A DNA stretch of 64,000 nucleotides from Cheilinus undulatus. Its lineage: Eukaryota > Chordata > Actinopteri > Labriformes > Labridae. This document shows positions 26,412 through 38,215 of the stretch, in pieces. Numbering within the stretch: the first letter of the stretch is position 1; each line of letters opens with the position of its first letter. Under the pieces are notes generated by a model. The model was not told the origin of the DNA. It made no database searches and worked only from the letters and a program-made list of their open reading frames with translations. The stretch is taken from NCBI RefSeq assembly GCF_018320785.1, contig NC_054888.1, positions 22,709,938 to 22,773,937 of the forward strand, written 5' to 3'. Both the position numbers and the translations under genes were made by a program.

Positions 26412-27019
26412 TTAAACCCGGAGGTCCCCCAATTGGGGGACTTTGAGAGGCGCTGGCAAACAGTGTGAAATAATGGGTTTCTTGAAAGGCGCTATATAAA
26501 TTCAAGATATTATTATTATTATTAATGCACTAATCACAAAAGAATATAGTGACAGCTGAACCTGGGCTACAAGACTACATAAACTTTTTTTACATGGCCC
26601 AAACACAACTCAAATCACAGCTAAATGAATTACAACATATCAAACTCCGTACAACTCCGCTGTGTCAACCCACTCGCCATATTTCCAGCTCTACCGCTAC
26701 GACACTTCATGCAGAACCCACGATCGACACCTCAGATGAAAGCAGAGACTCTACAGATTCTGATGATATATGCCAAAGCAGTCTACACCAAAGTATCAGA
26801 GAGATAGAGGACAAAGAATTACAAAAACAGAAATCACTTTTCCAACTATAGAGTTGTAAAATTTCTCTTTTTCTAAAAAAAGGACATAAAAACTCCTTTA
26901 CTATGACACCAAAAATATTCAAATAGACCTTGTGGTTGCAGAGATATACCCATTTTATTATGGGTATGCAATTTTCGAGCAGAAGCCTAAAAAAATAGGC
27001 TCAGGGTTCGGAAGGTTAA
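26412..27019. mobile_element. possible piggyBac-type MITE, TTAA-flanked
   Basis: TTAA at 26412-26415 is followed by ACCCGGAGGTCCCCC and a perfect 18 bp palindrome GTCCCCCAATTGGGGGAC (26424-26441). TTAA at 27016-27019 is preceded by CAGGGTTCGGAAGG. The termini are only loosely alike, and a LINE-like tail (GAAAGGCGCTATATAAATTC) with TTATTA repeats lies at 26484-26525 inside. An open frame at 26549-26851 has no recognised domain. Confidence 0.25.
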
Positions 27020-28828
27020 ATCAACAAACAAGTTAGCATCACGACAAAAAACTGGCATTCAAAGGGTTAAAATCTTTAAATTATAGTTATGTAGTTACAC
27101 AGTAAAAAGTACATTTTTTGCACTTAGCAGCTTTTACTTAAGAGCTTTACTCCTCTTAAAGCACATGGTAGTAAAAATGTAAAACTTTCATAATTTTATT
27201 ATGTGAAATAGTCTGCAGTGTTTTTGTGCAATATAGACAGGTTTGTCAGCAGCTTTTTTTAACTGAAACACTCAACCAACTGTTTTTGTTGCTTGGAAGC
27301 AAACATGTCAATATGTTTTGATTTTTCTAGAATCATGTTAAAGTTTATGATTCTGGTACTGTTAAAAAAAACAGAGAGATATAAACTAAATATTGCCATT
27401 CAGCTAAAAAAAAAAAAAAATGTGTCCATGTGTACATCCCTACCTCAGTGGTAAAATGACACTTAAAGCTCCTTCAACACTTGACAAACAGGCATCATTA
27501 TCACTGTCCTGTTGTCAGAAAAATGCCTCACAGCTTTCCCGTTTCCTTCTTGATGTTGAAAATGCTGAAGCTGAACTCAACCGCACTAAAACAGAAGTCA
27601 GTGTTGTCAATTAAAGCAGCTGTTCTGTGAGGTACCGTGTAACACACCGGTGATTTGGGCTCCGTCTCTGCTGGGACGGCTCCAGTAAATACGTCTCGGC
27701 TCACGGGGGTTTCCTTGGAGGGCTCGTTTCATTAAAAGCGTCAGGAGCCGGCGCTGAGCTCCTTCCTCTCTGCTCCCAGGTGTGCGAGGACGCCGTTACC
27801 TGGGAAATATCAGCCTGAATTAGAGTACATGAAACGATATTGCAGATAATCCCTCCTGATGTGGCGGGACACTGAGTGTTCATAATGAGAATTAACACTT
27901 GGTGCTGAATCACCTCCCATGATGCCCACTTAGACTCCAGCTTTGTTTGAGCTACAAGATGAAGTCATTCAGAGTTCTTCTAAATGATAAAAGTGCACAT
28001 CAGAGGGGGTCAAAGAGGTCAAATGTTGGCACAATAAGCACAAATGTTTAACTTTTATTCAGATTTAGTGAGAAAATCAGTAGTTTGATGTGTTTATTTT
28101 GAACATGAATTTGCAATTTAAACTGAATAAGTGAGACATGCAGAGTCGTCACTACCAGATCTTTATCTTTGATGCATACTAGTAGGAATCAAACACATCA
28201 GTATGGACTCTAGTCCTTCCTTGGCACCCAGCGGACTTTGCATCAGATATGGAATCAAATCAAATCAAAGCTATCATAATTATAACTGAATTGTGAGAAC
28301 GGTCATGTTTTTGGCTAAATGAGAAATATTTCACTGCTGACAGGCTGTTGTTTCCTCATAAATAAAGCCTGACTCCCTCAGAGGTTACCAAACTTTACAG
28401 AGATACCACACAGCGCAGCACTTTAACCACACTGACCGTTGGATAATGCTGAGACTTTTTTCACTGAAAGCTTTTCAATCTCTCCTCAAGGCTGCCGGCT
28501 CTCCTCTTAAAGTCTGGTAAAAGACACCAACTTCATTATTCTGCAGTGAATATGGAGAGCAGGGTCGCCATCTCTGCAACACAAATTTAAGTCTAGCTTT
28601 TAGCTCGAGCAGCTAAAGCTCATCTCTGATTACTGCAGTTTGCTTTTAGTGCAGGAAATCATGTCTCACACAGCCAGAGGGTTTAGGCATGAAATACAGA
28701 CTGATGCTGTGTATATAAACACACTCTATAATAAATGTAGATATCTATGAATCTCACCCTTTAATAAGTACACTGTATTTATCTTAATAAAAATAACGTT
28801 TTTCCAGGATCAGATCAATGTACTAGAT
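27020..28828. other. spacer, no recognised feature
   Basis: The left third is AT-rich. From about 27600 to 28700 the sequence is non-repetitive and of mixed composition and could hold regulatory DNA. No gene is seen. Confidence 0.45.
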
Positions 28829-30028
28829 CAGGGGTGTCAAACTCAAGGCCTGGGGGCCAAATCTGGCCGGTGGTACAGTTACGCCCGGCCCACAAAATCT
28901 TATCATACTCTTATTTTAACTAGCCCTAAAATACAAGATTTCCTCCAGTATAAAAATGTAAACAGAACCTCGATGATATCAAATATCCTTCAGTCATAAA
29001 AATGTAAAATAATAATAACAAAGAGAAAATAAAATTAGACAAAAGGAAACGTGGAAAAATAATTAATTTGTGTTTTCATTTCATATTTTCAATTTTGCAT
29101 GGCACAATTATGACCTCAATTGATTATTTGGGCTTTTATTTCATATTTTGAACTTTTACATTTATGATTCTGACTTTTTGTCTCATATTTTAACCTTTTC
29201 AACTTATAGTTTTAACTTTATCTAATAATTTTAGCTTTTAGTATTTATTATTTTGACTTTTTATCTAATATTTTAACCTTTTCAATTTATTATTTCAAAC
29301 TTTTTATCTCATATTTTGACCATTTTCAATTTATTATTTAGATTTTTGTCTCATATTTCAACCTTTTGAACTTATGATTTGACTTTATCTCATAATTGTA
29401 GCTTTTTCAATTCATCAATTAGTCTTTCTGTCTCAAATTTTGCCGTTTCAATTTATTATTCGACTTTTTAGCTCGTATTTTAACCTTTTTATTTATTATT
29501 TGGATTTTTGTCTCATATTTCAACCTTTTCAACTTATAATTTTGACTTTATCTTACAATTTTAGCTTTTTCAATCTATTATTTTGACTTTGTGTCTCATA
29601 TTTGACCTTTTCAATTTATAACTCTGGCATTTTATCTAATATTTTGACCTGTCCTTATGATGATTTTAACCTTTATCTCATATTTTGACATTTTAGGTAC
29701 ACCATTTTAACTTGTAAGTCATATCTTTGCCTTAAAAAACATGACTGTAACTTTCTTTTTTATATATATATATTTGCCTTTTAAAGCATTATTTTAACAT
29801 CTTATTTTGTGTTTTGACCTTCCAAACTACTAAGTTTAACTTTTTATTTCAGATTTTATGCCTTGTAACTTATCATTTTGACTTCTTAAATCTCAAAATC
29901 ATTTTTCATCAGTGCTAATTTTCCCCCCATAATTTATTACTGGTGAAAATGTGGTTGGCAGTTTGGTTTAATGTGGACCCTGTTAGGCCCTCAGGTCAGA
30001 CCATAATTCAGAATCCGGCCCCCTCTGT
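28829..30028 (+). mobile_element. hAT-type element with internal T-rich array, right end lost
   Basis: The left terminus CAGGGGTGTCAAACTCAAGG and the GGGGGCCAAATCTGGCC shoulder match the complete element at 43772. The interior is a degenerate array of TCATATTTTGACCTTTTCAA. The right shoulder ends at about 30028, just before the expected terminal repeat. Confidence 0.8.
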
Positions 30029-30189
30029 GATGCTTCCCTCTCTTTTCCCTTTCTATATTTTATTTGTTAGTTTATTTTTGTGTAATTCCAAAACTACTAT
30101 CTCGTTAACCGAGAATAAATTACCTTCGTATTTTCTCAAGTAAATGAAACCTTCCATTAACTGAAAAATTTTGGTATGAAAATCGGTTT

Positions 30190-30950
30190 TTACATTGGAT
30201 CAGGTATCCTGGATCATAAATGAACGTCTGACGCCTCTAACAAAACAAACGGCTTAAAAATCGGTTCATTTTTCACTGAGTTTGGAGCGTTTTCGTGGTG
30301 GACGGACCTCTGACGTCATTGACTTGCAGCCGCGACTCCCCCCTCTGCATATGGCGCCCATGTGACGCATTCTCTCCAATGGAAGCTAGCGGCTATGTGG
30401 TAAACACACCTGACGTACTTCCGCTAATTAAGAGCGTCTCCTAAGCTAGCTGTTCCACGTGTTTTCTCTAAATAAGCAGAAAACTAGTTTAAAACTATCA
30501 AAGTCAACTCTTTAGGACAACACACTACAGGAGTAACTCTTCCTAAAGTTTTTCATAGTTGCTGAACATTAATATTTAGTCAACTTTGATGAGAAACGCC
30601 AAACTCTCCTCACAGACCAGTTTTGTTTGAGTTTAAACTGAGCGAACAGCAGAAGAAAATCATTAAACCATGAAATAAAGCGTTAGAGCTTCTTACCTGA
30701 GTTCATATTAATCCAAATAATCCACAGTATCAGAGGAAGACCCGAACTGAACTGTTGACAAAACATGTAAACATTTCACCTTACTCTACCCACAGTTCCT
30801 TGCGAACACACCTTGCGCCAAGTTTTCGTTCTTCGTTTGGTTTGACTGGCGGTCGGGACACCCGCTTAAAGGTGCAATACCGCCACCTAGCGGACTGGGT
30901 GATCAGGAGGGTAACACTGCAGGTATCTGAGTGGAGTTTCATTTTTTCTT
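30190..30950 (-). other. CpG-containing segment, possible promoter and first exon, or transposon
   Basis: This is distinctly richer in CpG than the flanks, with CRE-like CTGACGTCA and TGACGTAC sites, an E-box CCACGTG, and a consensus - strand splice donor (CAG then GTAAGAAGC, about 30695-30705). It ends near 30890 in a CCGCCACCTAGCGG box. No coding similarity was recognised. It may be an unannotated non-coding transcription unit or a dispersed transposon. Confidence 0.3.
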
Positions 30951-31264
30951 ATAAAGTAGCAAACATACTTACAAGTATTTTATCTCACATTTTGATACAT
31001 CCACAAAAATGTAAACAAACTTAAACTATATGAGATGATGAAGTATGCTTATAAAATACAACTTGTATTAGCTGTGCACCAGCGCTTATTAACGCTATGA
31101 AAGTCCTAAAAACTAGATATGAAACAAAATATATTCAACACACGATATAAATGTGGTTTTCAAATTTTAAATGGATGAAGCCAAATTCTCTATAAGAAGG
31201 ATTCTTCAGACACCGTTTAAACTTTTAAAAATTCAGTTTCTTTGTCATTCGACTGCTATGAATT

Positions 31265-31790
31265 TTATCATTTCTAACTTTCATAATTTTTAAAATATGG
31301 CTATTTTCAGCTAATTCTATGCTTTTTCAGCTACTTTTAGGCCAAATCAGCTATTTTTATGCAATTTAAAGGCTACTTTAAGCGATTTTTAGGTTATTTT
31401 CAGCTTTTTTAGGCTACTTTCAGCTATTTAGATCCTTTTTTGAGCTATTAAATGTCATTTTCAGCTACTTTTATGCCATTTCATGCTACTTTCAGCTATT
31501 TTTAGGTTATTTTCAGCTATTTCTATGCTTTTTCAGCCATTAAATACAATTTTCAGCTACTTTTAGGCCAAAATCAGCTATTTTTATGCTATTTTGAGGC
31601 TACTTTCAGCTATTTTTAGACTATTTTTAGCTTTTTCAGGCTACTTTTAGCTATTTTGATCCTTCTCTGAGCTACTGAATGCCATTTTCAGCTATTTTTA
31701 TGCCATTTTATGCTATTTTTAGCTATTTTTGTGCTTTTAGCTATTTTCAGCAGTTCTTCCACAATTGAGCTCTCAGCATTCCCACACAAT
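31265..31790 (+). repeat. degenerate tandem array of TTTTCAGCTATTTTTAGGC
   Basis: About 25 degenerate copies of a roughly 20 bp unit, with variants TTTCAGCTACTTTTAGGCC and TTTTTATGCCATTTTATGC. It is T-rich on the + strand. Confidence 0.8.
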
Positions 31791-34039
31791 TTCAGCTGAA
31801 ATTGCATTTTTGCACTTCATCTAGTTTAATATGTTTTTATTGCTTATGTTGTTTTTTTGTGTGCTGCATTCATGATTTAAATTATGTCTGAAATGCCATG
31901 CAGTATATTGTTGTAGATATTCTTGTCTTCAAATGAAAAAAATGATCAATTAAATTTAAAATAAAAGGTCAGATTGGACATCAGATTGCACCGTCTGCTG
32001 GTCAAAAAGAGTACTGCAGTTCATATTTATGTCTAATTAATTTAAATTGTTTAGAATTGCATTGATTTTTAGTTGTATTGCACGCTACTGTTAAATCAAA
32101 GCTTTTATAAGATGTCATATGAATACTGTATATTTCTATTTTTGGTACCTAACTGTGTTGGATTATAAATACATTAAATATATTCAAGATGAAATCCCCA
32201 AAATACATTTCCAGTTCTGAGGAAGAGCGTGTTTGCTCAAAATGCCCTAAATTCACGAGTGACATGACTGTTTCATGGCTGTAATTTAGAGTGATATCTA
32301 TTTTATCTCTCCACAAAATACCTCTGCAAACTGACTTAAGCGTGGCACATTCTTCATTATAAATTCACCCAGTGTTTGGTCTGTTAGTCAGGGACTCAAA
32401 TCATCAGAAATCATTGCTTGTTTGGGAGTAATAAAAGGAGCTGCATAAGTAACAGCAGCAGTTTATCTGCCGGCAGCCTTAAAGGGAAACACACAGACCT
32501 CCATTCATCACAATTATAGGCTGCGGATGGCAAAAAGATTTCATCGAGGGCAATTTAGAGTGATTTTTATCATGACTGAATGATCTACCCGTCACCTCAC
32601 TTTCACCATAATGGCCCAGATTGGGTTCCTCTCTCCCAGCATGCATTGCAGGGAGTGAGTGGGAAGAGGTGCAGGGTGAAGTCCATCCAGCAGATGACAG
32701 CGTTTCTCTTAAAATTAACTGCCTTTGCCAGTTTCTCCTTAGGAGGAAGGCTGCTGCTCAGATTCAGTTTTATTTTTATAATGTGATTTCATTCATTCAG
32801 TTGAGGCGTTTGATAAGCGAGCAGCAGTTTAATCAATACCCAACCTGCATGCACAGACATGGAGACTATTGTGAAATAATGAAGCCTGAGTCGCTCTTGC
32901 AGGAAGCATAAGTAAACTGAAGGGCTTGGGAAGTGATCCATGACGTGCATCTTCCTCACACGCAGCATGCAGAGGCAATTATGTCGTCCTGCACCATGGT
33001 GAGTTCAGAATTACTCCAAAACTGGGTTAACAGCTGCCTGCATCCACACTCAGAATGCTCTCAGCTCTCACATCCCGCCACCTCTCCATGCACAGACAAT
33101 TGGCCTGGTTCTTCGAGTGGAAGACATGTCACACGGGGCACAGAGCTCCCGAGTAACAAGGCCCTGTGGGACACGGAGGGGCATGGTATACCTGCCAGAG
33201 TGAGTAATACTCCTCAGCAGTGAGAGTCTCTGTGTAGGCAGGAGTGGAGGATACAAAACATCTGTGCACGTTAGCCTGATGTGCTCTTTCTGCAGCGAAA
33301 TGCCTCCACTCTTCCCCCGCGTCGCATGCTTTTGTTCAGGGAGCTTATTACGCCGTGACACTGTAATGAAGTGCAAATGATTTCATTTGGGGGAAAAGTG
33401 CCAAAGCTTAGAAACCCCCACTCCTCCTCCTCTTTTCCAGAGACACACAATCACGCACCATATGGCAACATGTCAGCTGAGATGAAAACATCTGGAAGCT
33501 TTCTATGTTCACATGGGCACAGATTACTGGAATGGAGCTTCATGTTGGAGGCATGATGGGAGAAAAACGAGACATCCATGACTGAGCATCATGCTTTCTC
33601 TGCTTCTGTACAAGGTGTACCAGGATGTAGCTGCTCAGCTGCAGGAGAGGCAGTCTGACTCATCTTTATGGCTCCTTTCACCTGTGGGAAAAAATATCTA
33701 TACGTTGCTGCTGCATTGTGGAGGGTTCACTCTGCTGCTCTGTGTAGTTCAAGTCTTATTGCACCAAATATATTCTAAGACACAAACAAATGAAGACATA
33801 GCATAGACATATAAGATGTTTTTTAGACAGAAACTACAATGGGATCATAAAGAGTGCAAACCTGCAACAAAAAGATGGTTAAAATTACATTATTTATACT
33901 GGAAGTTCAATCAAAACCACTCTCATAAAAAGGAAAATGAAACTGATTTACTTGGCTCTGCTCAGAATAGGCAGCCATCTTTGACTTTTCAGGTCTAAAA
34001 CCACCATATAGATACATACATAGATACATTTATGACAAT
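31791..34039. other. spacer; possible conserved non-coding sequence
   Basis: No gene is seen. From about 32220 to 33560 the sequence is non-repetitive with balanced composition between heavily repetitive flanks, as conserved non-coding elements often are. Open frames here are short and domain-free. Confidence 0.35.
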
Positions 34040-35361
34040 CCATACTGAGGGTGCATAAAGGAGGTAGCTGGGGTGGAGGAGGTTAAGCATCAGCAGCATC
34101 AATGCAAGCAGGGCTTACTGAGAAGTATTTAAATACACCGCTGTGTTGAGAGAAAGAGCAGTGATTGGCTGCAGGAGTTGGGCAGATCAGCTGGCTGTCA
34201 GCCGATCATGGCTGGGTGGTTAATCAGTATTACTGGCTACCATTACACCATGAGGTCAAAAGAACACTCAAAGCAACTCAGAGAAAATGTTATTGAAATG
34301 TTTAAGTCAGGGAATGGAAGCAAAATTTTTTCCAAGGACCTGAACGTCCCCTAGAGTTCAGTTAAATCCATCATCAAGAAATGGGAGGGATATGGCACAT
34401 GTGTAAATCTGCCTAGATCAGGCCGTCCTCACAAACTGAGTGAACGTGCGAGAAGGAGACTAGTGAGAGAGGCCACCAAGACACCTATGACTTCTATGAA
34501 GGAGTTTCAAGCTTCAGCAGCTGAGATGGGAGAGACTCTGCAGACAACACCTCTTCACCAGTCAGAGCTTTATGGGACGAGAAAGCCACTGTTGGAGAAA
34601 ACTCAGATTCAATTTGAACTAGAGTTCACCAAAAGGCATGTGGGAGACTCCATGATCAAGAGGAAGAAAGTTCTTTGGTCTGATGAGACCAAAATGGTGT
34701 GTTTTTGGCCAACAGATAAGACACCAAAAAGTGCACATAAGCACAAACACACCACCCCCACTTTGAAGCACAGTGGTGGCAGCATCATGCTATGGGGATG
34801 CTTCAAGGCAGCCAGCCATGGAAGGCTTGTTAAGGTAGATGGTAAAATTAATGCGCTAAAGTATAGGACAATCCTGGAGGACAATATTATTTTGTCTATT
34901 CAGAAATCATCCCCACTGTGAAGCACGGTGGTGGCAGCATCATGCTGTGGGGTCGCTTTTAGGCAGCCGGCCCTAGAAGGTTTGAATTTAATATCTATAT
35001 ATAACACAACCAATATATCACCTGCAAATATTGGCCATATGCACAAAAAGTTTTAGGACAGTGCCACTTCACCACTGTGAAGCACGGTGGTGGCAGCATC
35101 ATGCTGTGGGGATGCTTCTCAGCAACCAACCCTGGAAGTCTTGTAAAGGTAGAGAGTAAAATAAATGACTATAAGAAAATCTTATTCAGTCTGCAGGAGA
35201 ATGACAGCTTGGGAGGAGAGCATTACTTATTAGCAATACTTTCATTTGACATTGAGTTTTTCTTTGTAAAAAAAATCTAATTATGTCGACCATGATTGAT
35301 TTATAAACTCATTGAAAGGTTGAACCTTCCAAGGGGGTAGGCATTTTTACAGGCACTGTAT
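34040..35361 (+). mobile_element. degenerate Tc1-like transposon
   Basis: This is a 5'-truncated Tc1/mariner element whose right end is TTTTTACAGGCACTGTA. It contains a broken transposase (34250-34921), then two further partial copies of the same transposase segment, each marked by GTGGTGGCAGCATCATGCTG at about 34929 and 35089. The left edge (GGGGTGGAGGAGGTTAAGCA) matches the edge of the 42 bp minisatellite at 38140. Confidence 0.85.
34250..34921 (+). pseudogene. Tc1-like transposase, broken
   Basis: This is a remnant of a Tc1-family DDE transposase. The start MRSKEHSKQLRENVIEMF is the first helix of the paired-type DNA-binding domain. A TAG stop follows at about codon 36. Then come SVKSIIKKW, GRPHKLSERARR and, after a deletion, KKVLWSDETKMVCFW (with the first catalytic-type D) and [13 protein letters not shown]. 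The C-terminal third is missing. It cannot encode an active enzyme. Confidence 0.88.
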
Positions 35362-37339
35362 GTTTAATGTTGTTTTTTGTGGGGTTTCCTTGATGCATCT
35401 TTGCCACACTACAAGAGTGTGTTTTGCTCCTGATGCTCATATCTAGCGCTGATGTTTGATGATAGGCTGCGACGACACAACTGGGTCAAAGTCTGTCTAA
35501 GTTCATGTAGCAGGATCCGGCCTTTCCATGCGGTTCTTCTTACATCACGTCTCGCCTTCTGTGACCTTCGGTCTGCAGGGATAGCCTCCTGCTGTGAGGT
35601 GCACATGGCAGTCCACCTTCAATTCTGAAGACGTGGAAACAGTTAAAACACACTCACCTTGGAGCATTGGTCTCCTCTGTCTTGGCTCATATCTGCAACA
35701 GCACACACATGCTAGTTCTCTACATTATGAATTAATTTGACTGAACAGCCATACTTTGCATTGCATCATGTTTTTTTTTTGCACATTCAAGGCTTTCATC
35801 TTTAATTTACATTTGATGCATCTAAGAGGGAACTTTTATTTTCCTCTAATTTTCTGACTAAAGTGTGACCAACATCTCATCCTATAAGAGGAGGCTAATT
35901 AACACAATCTGGCAGCATTTTAAGATACCTCCCTGTGCGCCTTCTGTTTTTTCTTCTTCCAATACTGTTTCTTTGATCACAGCAAAAAAAGTCAGTGGCT
36001 TCACTGTGGGCTGAATGCTACGAGGCAGGAGGAGAGAAATGAAGAAGAAGAACTGTTTATGTGGCTCTCAGCAGAGAAGGAAGAAAAGATGTGACAGTTT
36101 AACTTGGCAAACTTGCCTGTCGTCGAGTATTTCCGACTGTAGAGCCTCTGAATCGTCATTTTCACTCTGCGAAACAGACAGTTTAAAGGGATCCAAGATA
36201 TCATATAATACAAAAGCATTATTGTTTAGCTTCAATATTTTACGCTAAACAAGCCGGAGTCTTTCCTCAGAGATGGATTAGTGCCGCTGTTATTGTGCAG
36301 AAGTGCACTAAGGTCAAACAACAATCACAACATGGTTGTTTTTCAAGTGTTTCTCCATGCATCGACTCCCCTGATTTAGTTTTATTCTGAAATGAGGCCG
36401 GGCTGATTCAGTCGGAGTGGAATAAGGAGAAGTATTGATTGTTGTTTCAAGGTTTTTACGGGAGACGGCAGAGTTATGGCGGCTGCATCGGCTCCACGCC
36501 AGAATAACAGATCCAGGCATCGTCAGCAATCTATACGGCCGCTCCATAAACAAAGTGAGAAGGGTGGCGTTTTTCTACAAACATACTCACAGCACACACA
36601 AGACAGAGGAATCACAGTACCGTAAATGTGGTTTTATTAATAATAACAGTATCTCTTTTAATGAACATTGCAGATACATAATAGAAAATAAATCAGAAAC
36701 AGGAGAGACGTCGTCTCAAGAGTCGTGAAAGTGCCTGGAATAATTCTGTGCTATATATTGTCATTGTTATTCATCATCTTCATCATCATCGACGTCACCA
36801 GGATTCATCATGAAACTAAAATGTGTCGCCCTCGATAGTTAGAAAATGTTTGTATTCACACAGCCTCCCAAAGCAGCCAAACTCCAGTGACTTTGACAGG
36901 CTTTGTGAATAATGACCACTGGTTTCATGAGTATGGCTCGATTGTCTTCATCTTTTTCTCTTTATTGTTTCTGATTATATTTACACAATGCCATATCAGA
37001 GAGCACAACAAACTCCTCCGTCTAATGTTCATACAGGGGGGAAAGGCTGAAAGCTGAGGTCAGACTACATGATCTCTTTGCCTGTTAGGATGGCCAACGT
37101 GTCAGAAAGGAGCGATTAGATCAGGCTGAAAGAGTACGCAGATTAATCAAGATGGCAGATGGTGAGAAGGGCCGGACTAAACTACAGCCAGATAAAGATC
37201 GTGTAAACATTTGTATTTGCTGCACTTTTCAGTCCTAACATTCTGATGCATGATATGATAGCTTGAGGCTCAAGCTTCCAAGCTACGCTCGCTATTTCTT
37301 GCCAACATTTCTCTTATTTTCACTGTTGTGGTTGTTCAT
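35362..37339. other. spacer, no recognised feature
   Basis: This is non-repetitive, balanced composition, with a CATCATCATCTTCATCATC stretch at about 36773. There are no recognisable genes. Parts around 35850-36560 could be regulatory. Confidence 0.4.
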
Positions 37340-38150
37340 CAACAACAGATGGAGGAGGTGAAGCTTTATGCTATAAAGGAGGAGGCTGGGGTGGAGGAGG
37401 TGAAGCTTTATGCTATAAAGGAGGAAACTTGGACGGAGGAGGAATAGCTTTATGCTTTAAAAGAGGAGGCTGGGGTGGAGGAGGTGAAGCTTTATGCTAT
37501 AAAGGAGGAGGCTGGGATGGAAGAGGTGAAGCTTTATGCTATAAAGGAGGAGGCTGGGGTGGAGGAGTCGAAGCTTTATGCTATAAAGGAGGAAACTTGG
37601 ACGGAGGAGGAATAGCTTTATGCTTTAAAAGAGGAGGCTGGGGTGGAGGAGGTGAAGCTTTATGCTATAAAGGAGGAGGCTGGGGTGGAGGAGTCGAAGC
37701 TTTATACTATAAAGGAGGAAACTTGGACGGAGGAGGAATAGCTTTATGCTTTAAAAGAGGAGGCTGGGGTGGAGGAGGTGAAGCTTTATGCTATAAAGGA
37801 GGAGGCTGGGGTGGAGGAGTCGAAGCTTTATACTATAAAGGAGGAAACTTGGACGGAGGAGGAATAGCTTTATGCTTTAAAAGAGGAGGCTGGGGTGGAG
37901 GAGGTGAAGCTTTATGCTATAAAGGAGGAGGCTGGGGTGGAGGAGGTGAAGCTTTATGCTATAGAGGAGGAGGCTGGGGTGGAGGAGGTGAAGCTTTATG
38001 CTATAAAGGAGGAGGCTGGGGTGGAGGAGGTGAAGCTTTATGCTATAAAGGAGGAGGCTGGGATGGAGGAGGTGAAGCTTTATGCTATAAAGGAGGAGGC
38101 TGGGGTGGAGGAAGTGAAGTTTTATGCGATAAAGAAGGTAGCTAGGGTGG
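37340..38150 (+). repeat. 42 bp minisatellite open on both strands
   Basis: About 19 copies of a 42 bp unit (GGAGGAGGCTGGGGTGGAGG then AGGTGAAGCTTTATGCTATA plus AA). In the middle there is a 126 bp higher-order unit of three variants, marked by GGAAACTTGGACGGAGGAGG. Because 42 is a multiple of 3, + strand frames stay open (238 codons of a GGGWGGGGEALCYK-like 14-mer) and one - strand frame stays open for 97 codons. I regard these as by-products. Confidence 0.95.
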
Positions 38151-38215
38151 AGAAAGTTAAGCAGCAGCATCAGGGATAATTAGGCTGTCAGCTGATCACA
38201 GCTGGGTGTACGACT
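38151..38215 (+). mobile_element. Tc1-like left-flank fragment next to minisatellite
   Basis: The blocks GTTAAGCAGCAGCATCA, GGCTGTCAGCTGATCA and CAGCTGGGTG parallel GTTAAGCATCAGCAGCATCA, GGCTGTCAGCCGATCA and TGGCTGGGTGG in the Tc1 remnant at 34080-34220. Confidence 0.6.

Noticed and set aside
26412..27019. TTAA-bounded piggyBac-like element
   Set aside because: The termini are only loosely similar and a LINE-like tail lies just inside one end; kept as a low-confidence feature, not as a finding.
36773..36805. CATCATCTTCATCATCATC tract as a coding acidic/serine run
   Set aside because: Simple repeat without a surrounding open frame of any length.
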